A DNA stretch of 64,000 nucleotides from Halopelagius longus (GTDB taxonomy: Archaea > Halobacteriota > Halobacteria > Halobacteriales > Haloferacaceae), in NCBI RefSeq assembly GCF_900100875.1, contig NZ_FNKQ01000003.1, positions 744,001-808,000 on the forward strand, read 5' to 3'. The notes under the pieces are model-generated. The model saw only the letters and a list, made by a program, of their open reading frames with translations, was not told the DNA's origin and did no database searches. Shown here one piece after another: positions 58,966 through 64,000 of the stretch (positions within the stretch are counted from its first letter, which is position 1; each line of letters starts with the position of its first letter). The translations under genes and the position numbers were made by a program.

Positions 58966-60018
58966 TTACTTACCGAAGTACGCCTGCGCCCCGGGGTGGA
59001 GGTCGATGGACATGCCGTCCTGTGCCGACTCCTTGCTGATGAAGTCCGTCTTGATGGAGAGTTGGTCCACGTTGTCGAAGATGGCCGCCGTGACCTCTTG
59101 GACGGTCTGTTCGGGCTGTTCGGCGTTCGTCGCGATCATCGCTTGGACGGACACCGTCGGCGCGGCCGACTCGAGGCCGTACGTGCCGGACGGAATCTCG
59201 TCTTCTGCGTAGAACGGCGCGGAGTCCATGACGGCTTGTCGGTTCTCGCCCTCGATGGGGACGATGCGCACGTCGTTCGTCGCGGAGAGTTCCTCGATGG
59301 CGCCGACGGGCCACCCGCCGACGACGAACGCGGCGTCGATGTCGCCGTTGCGGAGTTGGTCGGACGCCTGCGAGAAGCCGGTGTTCTGCTCGGAGTAGTC
59401 GCTGATGCCGAGGGCTTCGAGGATCTGGACCGCGTTCACCTGCGTGCCCGACCCGAGGTCACCGGTGTTGATGGTCGCACCCGAGAGGTCCGAGGGCTGT
59501 TCGATGCCCGTGTTCGCCAGCGTGACGATGTGGATGGTTTCGGGGTACAGCGTCGCGACGCCGCGGAGGTTCTTGACGGGACTCCCTTGGAAGGCGTCGA
59601 TGCCCTCGCCGTTGGCCGCGAAGTAGGCGATGTCGTTCTGGATGAGGGCGAAGTCGGCGTCGCCGCGGGCCAGACTGCCGACGTTCTCGACGGACGCGCC
59701 GGTGGACTGGACCTGCAGTTTGTAGTCGGTGTTCTCCTCGACGACCGACTTGAACTCGTTCGAGAGGGGGAAGTACGTCCCGCCCGTGCCGCCGGCGTGC
59801 CACGAGAGGCGCGAACTGCCGCCGTCGCCGCCCTCGCCTTCGGTCGTCTCCTCGCCCGCCGTCGTCTCCTCACCGGCGGTGGTTCCCTCGCCACCGGTCG
59901 TCTCTTCGCCCTCGGTGCCTTCGCCGCCACCGCCGCCGCCGGAACATCCGGCGAGGCCGGCGATGCCAGCGAGGCCTGCGGCCGCAACGAAGTTACGTCG
60001 ATTCAGTTTTCGAGACAT
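58966..60018 (-). CDS. TAXI-type TRAP solute-binding lipoprotein
   Basis: 350 residues from ATG 60018, starting MSRKLNRRNFVAAAGLAGIAGLAGCSGG: a Tat motif RRNF and lipobox LAGC. A Gly/Glu/Thr-rich linker follows, with imperfect TTAGEETTAGEE repeats. The binding domain has WHAGGTGGTYFPLSNEFKSVVE, LIQNDIAYFAANGEGIDAF, GDLGSGTQVNAVQILEALG and AFVVGGWPVGAIEELSA. Typical TAXI proteins bind small dicarboxylates or glutamate-like ligands; the specific ligand is unknown. First gene of the transporter operon. Confidence 0.88.
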   Translation of the reverse strand: MSRKLNRRNFVAAAGLAGIAGLAGCSGGGGGGEGTEGEETTGGEGTTAGEETTAGEETTEGEGGDGGSSRLSWHAGGTGGTYFPLSNEFKSVVEENTDYKLQVQSTGASVENVGSLARGDADFALIQNDIAYFAANGEGIDAFQGSPVKNLRGVATLYPETIHIVTLANTGIEQPSDLSGATINTGDLGSGTQVNAVQILEALGISDYSEQNTGFSQASDQLRNGDIDAAFVVGGWPVGAIEELSATNDVRIVPIEGENRQAVMDSAPFYAEDEIPSGTYGLESAAPTVSVQAMIATNAEQPEQTVQEVTAAIFDNVDQLSIKTDFISKESAQDGMSIDLHPGAQAYFGK

Positions 60019-60040
60019 AACCGTGAGATGAATATCCACA

Positions 60041-60062
60041 CATAATACTATTACTAATTATG
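60041..60062. promoter_or_regulatory. AT-rich inverted repeat at the TAXI promoter
   Basis: CATAAT (60041-60046) and ATTATG (60057-60062) are exact reverse complements around actattacta. The site overlaps the likely TATA region for the minus-strand operon, 23-44 bases upstream of its ATG, so it could be an operator. Confidence 0.4.
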
Positions 60063-60182
60063 TCCAGAACATTCCGGAAGAGATAACGTTCTAACAAATT
60101 ATCCGTGCCGTCTGTTGACGTACGTCCCGGATTTCTCCGCCGGGTGACGTAACTCTATCAGTGACGGCGGTCAAGGCCGACT

Positions 60183-62306
60183 ATGACTCGCGTCTCCGCG
60201 ACCGACTATCGCGACATCGCACAGGTCGAAGACCCGCGGGTGTCGCCCGACGGCGACCGCGTCGCGTTCGTCCGAAAGGTGCCGACCGACGACGAATCGT
60301 ACGAACAGACGGTCTACCTCGTCCCGACGGACGGCAAGGGGGAGGCTCGACGGTTCACCGTCTCGGAGGGCGTCGACTCCCAACCGCGGTGGAGTCCCTC
60401 CGGCGACCGACTCGCGTTCGTCTCCACGCGGGGCGCGGACGACGACCGGCCGCAACTCTGGGTTCTCCCCGTCGCCGGCGGCGAGGCCGAACGCGTCACG
60501 GACGTTCCCGGCGGCGTCGGCAACGTCGCGTGGAGTCCCGACGGGTCGAAGATAGCCTTCCAGCAGTCCACGACGGCCGAGGAACGCGAGGAGGGCCTCG
60601 ATACCGACCTCGGCGACGAGGAGTACGAACGCGAGGCGCCGGACCCCCGCGTCGTGGACCGACTCGTCTACCGTCAGCACGGCCGGTACAAGGACGGCGC
60701 GGAACCGCACGTCTACGTCGTCCACCTCGACGAGGCGGGGGACGGAGGCGGCGCGGAGGCGGACGCGGGCGAGAACGCGAACGCCGACGCCCCCCGCGTC
60801 GAACGACTCACCGACGGCGAGTACGGCCACGTCTCGCCCGCGTGGGGCGACTCGGAGACGCTCTACTTCGGCGTCAAGCGCCAGCAGGGCGACACGGAAC
60901 CCGACGACAGCGCCGTCATCGACATCGTGGCCCACGACCTCTCGACGGGCGAGACGGAGGACGTGACGCGGACGACGGCGTGGGGCCTCGTCCTCGACGC
61001 GACTGCGGACGGCCGTCTCGCGTTCGGTCGGACGCCCGAAGAGCAGATCTCGATGCGGCAGTCCGACGTGGTGGTGTACGACCGGGAGGCCGACGAGGAG
61101 TACGTCCCGACGGAGAACTTGGACCGCGATATCGCCCTTCAAGGCGGCCTCTCGTGGGGGCCGAACGAGGAACGCGTCTACTTCCTGACGCCCGACGAGG
61201 GCGACTACGTGGCGCGCCGGGTTCCGGGCGACGCGTCCGGCGAACCGGACGTCCTCGTCGGCGAGGGCCACGCCACGGCGGTGTCCGTCGGCGGACCGGC
61301 CGACGACCCGGTGGTCGCCGTCGCAAAGAGCGAGTGGGACCACCGCGGCGACGTGTTCTGCCTGCGAGAGGGCGAGGAACGCCGCCTCACGAACGTCAAC
61401 GCCGACTACCTCGAAGGCGTTGACGTGCAGGAACCCGAGGAGATACGGTTCGAATCCGACGATGGTGTCGAGCTACAAGGGTGGGTGCTGACTCCGCCGG
61501 AGTTCGACCCCGAGGAGACGTACCCCCTCGCCGTCGAGGTGCACGGCGGCCCGCACGCGATGTGGTCTCCGACGGGCACCATGTGGCACGAGTTCCAACT
61601 GCTGGCGGCCCGCGGGTACGTCGTCTTCTGGTCGAACCCGCGCGGTTCCACCGGGTACGGCGAGGAGTTCGCCACCGCCATCGAGCGAAACTGGGGCGAG
61701 GTGACGATGACGGACGTGATGGCGGGCGTCGAACTCGTCTGCGAACGCGACTACGTGGACGAGGAGAACGCCTTCCTCACCGGCGGTTCCTTCGGCGGGT
61801 TCATGACCGGGTGGATGGTCGGCGAGACGGACTTCTTCCGCGGCGCGGTGGCCCAACGCGGCGTCTACGACCTCTCGTCGTTCTACGGGTCGACGGACGC
61901 GTTCAAACTGATCGAGGGCGACTTCGACACGACGCCGTGGGACGAACCGGAGTTCCTCTGGGAACAGTCGCCCGTCGCCCGCGCCGCCGACGTGTCGACG
62001 CCGACGCTGGTGATGCACGCCGAGAACGACTTCCGCGTCCCGGTCAACAACGGCGAGATGTTCTACCTGTTCCTGCGGAAGAACGGCGTCGAGACGCGCC
62101 TCGTGCGCTACCCCCGCGAGGGGCACGAACTCTCCCGGTCGGGCGAACCGGCGCACGTAGTGGACCGACTCGAACGCACCGTTCGCTGGTTCGACGGCTA
62201 CTCCGACCACCACGACGCTCCGAAGGCCCTCGAACGCGGCGACGACGGCCTCTCGGCGGCCGAAAACGACGAGGACGGGAGCGGCGAGGACGACGGCGAC
62301 GACTGA
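60183..62306 (+). CDS. S9 family peptidase (prolyl oligopeptidase/acylaminoacyl peptidase-like)
   Basis: 707 residues, no signal peptide. An N-terminal beta-propeller of repeated WSPSGDRLAFVST- and WSPDGSKIAFQQS-type blades leads to the C-terminal hydrolase. The nucleophile is in FLTGGSFGGFMTGWMVG, the Asp lies near TLVMHAENDFRVPVNNGE, and the His in VRYPREGHELSRSGEP. The acidic tail is typical of halophiles. It probably degrades peptides in the cytoplasm; substrate preference is not clear. It diverges from the TAXI operon and converges with thiDN. Confidence 0.87.
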   Translation: MTRVSATDYRDIAQVEDPRVSPDGDRVAFVRKVPTDDESYEQTVYLVPTDGKGEARRFTVSEGVDSQPRWSPSGDRLAFVSTRGADDDRPQLWVLPVAGGEAERVTDVPGGVGNVAWSPDGSKIAFQQSTTAEEREEGLDTDLGDEEYEREAPDPRVVDRLVYRQHGRYKDGAEPHVYVVHLDEAGDGGGAEADAGENANADAPRVERLTDGEYGHVSPAWGDSETLYFGVKRQQGDTEPDDSAVIDIVAHDLSTGETEDVTRTTAWGLVLDATADGRLAFGRTPEEQISMRQSDVVVYDREADEEYVPTENLDRDIALQGGLSWGPNEERVYFLTPDEGDYVARRVPGDASGEPDVLVGEGHATAVSVGGPADDPVVAVAKSEWDHRGDVFCLREGEERRLTNVNADYLEGVDVQEPEEIRFESDDGVELQGWVLTPPEFDPEETYPLAVEVHGGPHAMWSPTGTMWHEFQLLAARGYVVFWSNPRGSTGYGEEFATAIERNWGEVTMTDVMAGVELVCERDYVDEENAFLTGGSFGGFMTGWMVGETDFFRGAVAQRGVYDLSSFYGSTDAFKLIEGDFDTTPWDEPEFLWEQSPVARAADVSTPTLVMHAENDFRVPVNNGEMFYLFLRKNGVETRLVRYPREGHELSRSGEPAHVVDRLERTVRWFDGYSDHHDAPKALERGDDGLSAAENDEDGSGEDDGDD

Positions 62307-62436
62307 CGGAGAATCGCAGACGCCGCGGAAATCGCCCGCCTCCCGAATCTATAGCGGTCTCGGTACCCCCTCGGGGGTACGTTTCGTCCGCATCGGCTCG
62401 ACCCCCAACTTCGCCCCCGTGTCCCGTTTTTCGACC

Positions 62437-62451
62437 CGAAGCGAAGGGGTT
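62437..62451 (+). promoter_or_regulatory. Orc1-box-like motif copy
   Basis: CGAAGCGAAGGGGTT preceded by TTTTTCGACC, just beyond the stop of thiDN, in the 159-base gap between two convergent genes. Confidence 0.25.
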
Positions 62452-62465
62452 CGCGTCGGCTCGAA

Positions 62466-63821
62466 CTACGCCGAGTCGAGTTCGGCGGCCAGCGACGTCA
62501 GTCGTCCCGCGAGGGTGTCCGCGTCGGCGGCGACGACGCGCGCCAACGGTTCTCTGCCGACCGCGCCGCCGTCTACGACCGCCGCGGGCGTCTCCGTCGG
62601 CGGTTCGACCGCTCTCCGCACAGCCGCCCGCGAGACGCTCTCGCCGCCGTCACCGTCCTCGCCCGCGGATTCGACGCGGGCGACCGACCACCCGAGGGCG
62701 TCCATCGCGTCCGCCACGTCGTCGTCGAACCGGCAGTTCGCCGCGAACCGGGCGGTCGAATCGACTTCGCGGACGGCGAGGAGGAACTCGGAGAGGTGAC
62801 TCGACGCGCCGACGCGGACGCCCCGGTTCGGCCGCACGCCCGACTTCGTCCGCGCGATTCGACCCTCGACCGCCGCGAGTTCGTCCGGGCGTTCCGCGTA
62901 CGGCGTCGCCCCGACGACGTTCAGGCCGACTTCGGGGACGAGTGCGCGCGCGCCCGCGCTGACGAGTTTGTCCACGACGCCCTCCACCGCTTCGACCGTC
63001 TCCGTGCGGCCCGCCCGGTCGCGCATCTCCGCGAGGTGGTGGACCGACCCCGGCCCTTCGCCGACGTCGAGGGGGTAGCGGATGGCGCGTTGGAGGAACG
63101 CCACGGCCGAGTCCACCGCGGCGGTGGCGTCCATCCCCCGCGCGAGGTTCGCGGCTATCGCGCTCGACAGCGTACATCCCGACCCGTGCGTCGCGTCGGT
63201 GTCGACGCGTTCGTGGGCGAAGGAGACGCGCGACTTCTCGGTGACGAGAACGTCGACGACTTCCTCGCCGGGAGCGTGACCGCCTTTCACGAGTGCGGCC
63301 TCCGCACCCATCTCGACCAACGCTTCGCCCGCCTCTCGCGCCGCGGACTCGTCGGTCGGTTCGGTGCCCGTGAGGACGGCGGCCTCGTCGGCGTTCGGCG
63401 TCACCACCGCGGACTCCGCGATAAGGTCCTCGTAGGCGCGTTCGGCGTCCCTGTCGAGCAGTCTGTCGCCCGAGGTGGCGACCATCACCGGGTCCACGAC
63501 GACGGGGAACGGCGCCTCGGCGACGCAGTCGGTGACCGTCTCGACCATCTCCGCGGTGCCGAGCATCCCCGTCTTCGCCGCGCCCACCTCGAAGTCCTCG
63601 GTCACCGCCTCGTACTGCGCCCGCACCTCCTCGGTCGGGACGGGATGTATCGAGGAGACGCCGCGGGTGTTCTGGGCGGTGACGCTCGTGATAACGCTCG
63701 TCCCGAAGACGCCGGACGCCTCCATCGTCTTCAGGTCCGCTTGGATGCCCGCCCCGCCCCCGGAGTCGCTTCCGGCGACGGTGAGTGCGACGGGCCGCAC
63801 GTCGGGCGCGGGCGTCCGCAT
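62466..63821 (-). CDS. thiDN: HMP/HMP-P kinase fused to ThiN thiamine-phosphate synthase
   Basis: 451 residues. ThiD phosphorylates hydroxymethylpyrimidine; it has [59 protein letters not shown] and the anion hole [21 protein letters not shown]. The C-terminal third ([20 protein letters not shown] to [20 protein letters not shown]) is a ThiN domain, the archaeal thiamine-phosphate synthase, which joins HMP-PP and the thiazole phosphate. The start ATG at 63821 overlaps the stop of a short upstream ORF (TAATG). No TPP riboswitch consensus was seen in the 80-base leader. It shares an AT box with the divergent gene. Confidence 0.92.
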   Translation of the reverse strand: MRTPAPDVRPVALTVAGSDSGGGAGIQADLKTMEASGVFGTSVITSVTAQNTRGVSSIHPVPTEEVRAQYEAVTEDFEVGAAKTGMLGTAEMVETVTDCVAEAPFPVVVDPVMVATSGDRLLDRDAERAYEDLIAESAVVTPNADEAAVLTGTEPTDESAAREAGEALVEMGAEAALVKGGHAPGEEVVDVLVTEKSRVSFAHERVDTDATHGSGCTLSSAIAANLARGMDATAAVDSAVAFLQRAIRYPLDVGEGPGSVHHLAEMRDRAGRTETVEAVEGVVDKLVSAGARALVPEVGLNVVGATPYAERPDELAAVEGRIARTKSGVRPNRGVRVGASSHLSEFLLAVREVDSTARFAANCRFDDDVADAMDALGWSVARVESAGEDGDGGESVSRAAVRRAVEPPTETPAAVVDGGAVGREPLARVVAADADTLAGRLTSLAAELDSA

Positions 63822-63901
63822 TACGTCTCACCTCGCGCGGAGAGGCCGTCGTCTGTCGCGCGGTGCGGGAGGGGGAAGGAGAGACGAGCGCGTTCTGCCA
63901 T
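63821..63901 (-). CDS. Candidate 26-residue leader ORF coupled to thiDN
   Basis: ATG at 63901, ending TAA at 63823-63821, sharing bases with the thiDN ATG (TAATG). The product is [20 protein letters not shown] then SARGET. Its ATG is about 27 bases after the AATTATTA box, the leaderless position, while thiDN itself would have an 80-base leader. It may help translate thiDN by coupling. Confidence 0.4.
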   Translation of the reverse strand: MAERARLSFPLPHRATDDGLSARGET

Positions 63902-63923
63902 AGTTGAAGGTTGTACTACTCGG

Positions 63924-63932
63924 TAATAATTT
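63924..63932. promoter_or_regulatory. Shared TATA-like box for thiDN leader and divergent gene
   Basis: TAATAATTT on the plus strand (AAATTATTA on the minus) is about 27 bases from the ATG at 63901 (minus) and about 30 from the ATG at 63958 (plus). One AT-rich site may thus serve both directions in a gap of only 56 bases. Confidence 0.45.
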
Positions 63933-63957
63933 TGTGTCTCGCCTCCGTCCCCGAGGT

Positions 63958-64000
63958 ATGGCGTTCACCGACGAACTCGAACCGGAGGCCGACGAAATCT
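63958..64000 (+). CDS. Start of a divergent gene cut by the window end
   Basis: Only 14 codons are visible: MAFTDELEPEADEI. The sequence and the position opposite a thiamine gene make a TenA/thiaminase II-like protein possible, but this is too short for a call. The ATG has a TATA-like box about 30 bases upstream. Confidence 0.4.
   Translation, partial: MAFTDELEPEADEI

Noticed and set aside
63821-63901. TPP riboswitch before thiDN
   Set aside because: No CUGAGA-type or other conserved aptamer segment was found in the 80 bases; a short ORF explains the region better.

Overview
The window looks like a haloarchaeal chromosome (Haloferax/Halogeometricum-type euryarchaeon). The DNA is GC-rich, nearly all proteins are strongly acidic, and many starts sit about 27 bases downstream of a TATA-like box, as expected for leaderless mRNAs. 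Archaeal marker genes include Orc1/Cdc6, DNA polymerase D small subunit, Hel308, Hef, KEOPS Cgi121, PurO, PibD, haloarchaeal [2Fe-2S] ferredoxin and LDH-type malate dehydrogenase. No rRNA, transposase, integrase or CRISPR array was seen.

Layout. 0-4 kb: the 3' end of orc1, a signal peptidase and polD1; this order is typical of the region beside a haloarchaeal replication origin. 4-10 kb: aspartate kinase, a phosphoesterase, purO, tRNA-Gln(CUG), a DoxX-like protein, superoxide dismutase and pirin. 9.8-17.2 kb: Cgi121-Hel308, a membrane protein with a degenerate metzincin-like motif, a ferredoxin and Hef. 17.4-25.9 kb: mdh, CBS and other small proteins, secreted proteins and uvrC. 26.1-28.0 kb: an ABC-2 exporter. 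28.2-31.3 kb: a lower-GC island with a sulfotransferase, an APS kinase fused to an HxGH nucleotidyltransferase, and a YqcI/YcgG-family protein. 31.6-36.2 kb: ligA (NAD-dependent) and a HEAT-repeat protein. 36.4-40.7 kb: methionine genes metY-like, metX and a second metY-like gene. 40.8-44 kb: phosphate permease, ferredoxin and a small AT-richer regulatory cluster. 44.2-54.3 kb: pibD, hisI, hisA, hisB, a phosphohexomutase, an ACT-domain protein, an ACR3-like transporter and an IMPACT protein. 54.4-63.9 kb: an FAD oxidoreductase, a TAXI-TRAP transporter operon, an S9 peptidase and thiDN, ending at the start of a divergent gene.

The most unusual part is the 28-31 kb island. Its genes run in one direction and are closely spaced. 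The fusion protein should make PAPS from APS, and its second domain might supply the APS. The sulfotransferase should use PAPS, and the YqcI/YcgG protein may oxygenate the acceptor. This could be a compact pathway for a sulfated metabolite or surface group. Other points of note are a repeated motif resembling Orc1-binding sites, clustered in an unusually long gap between two convergent genes; palindromes embedded in frame in a regulator gene; two short leader ORFs coupled to biosynthetic genes; and gene-conversion-like identity between the two metY-like paralogs.
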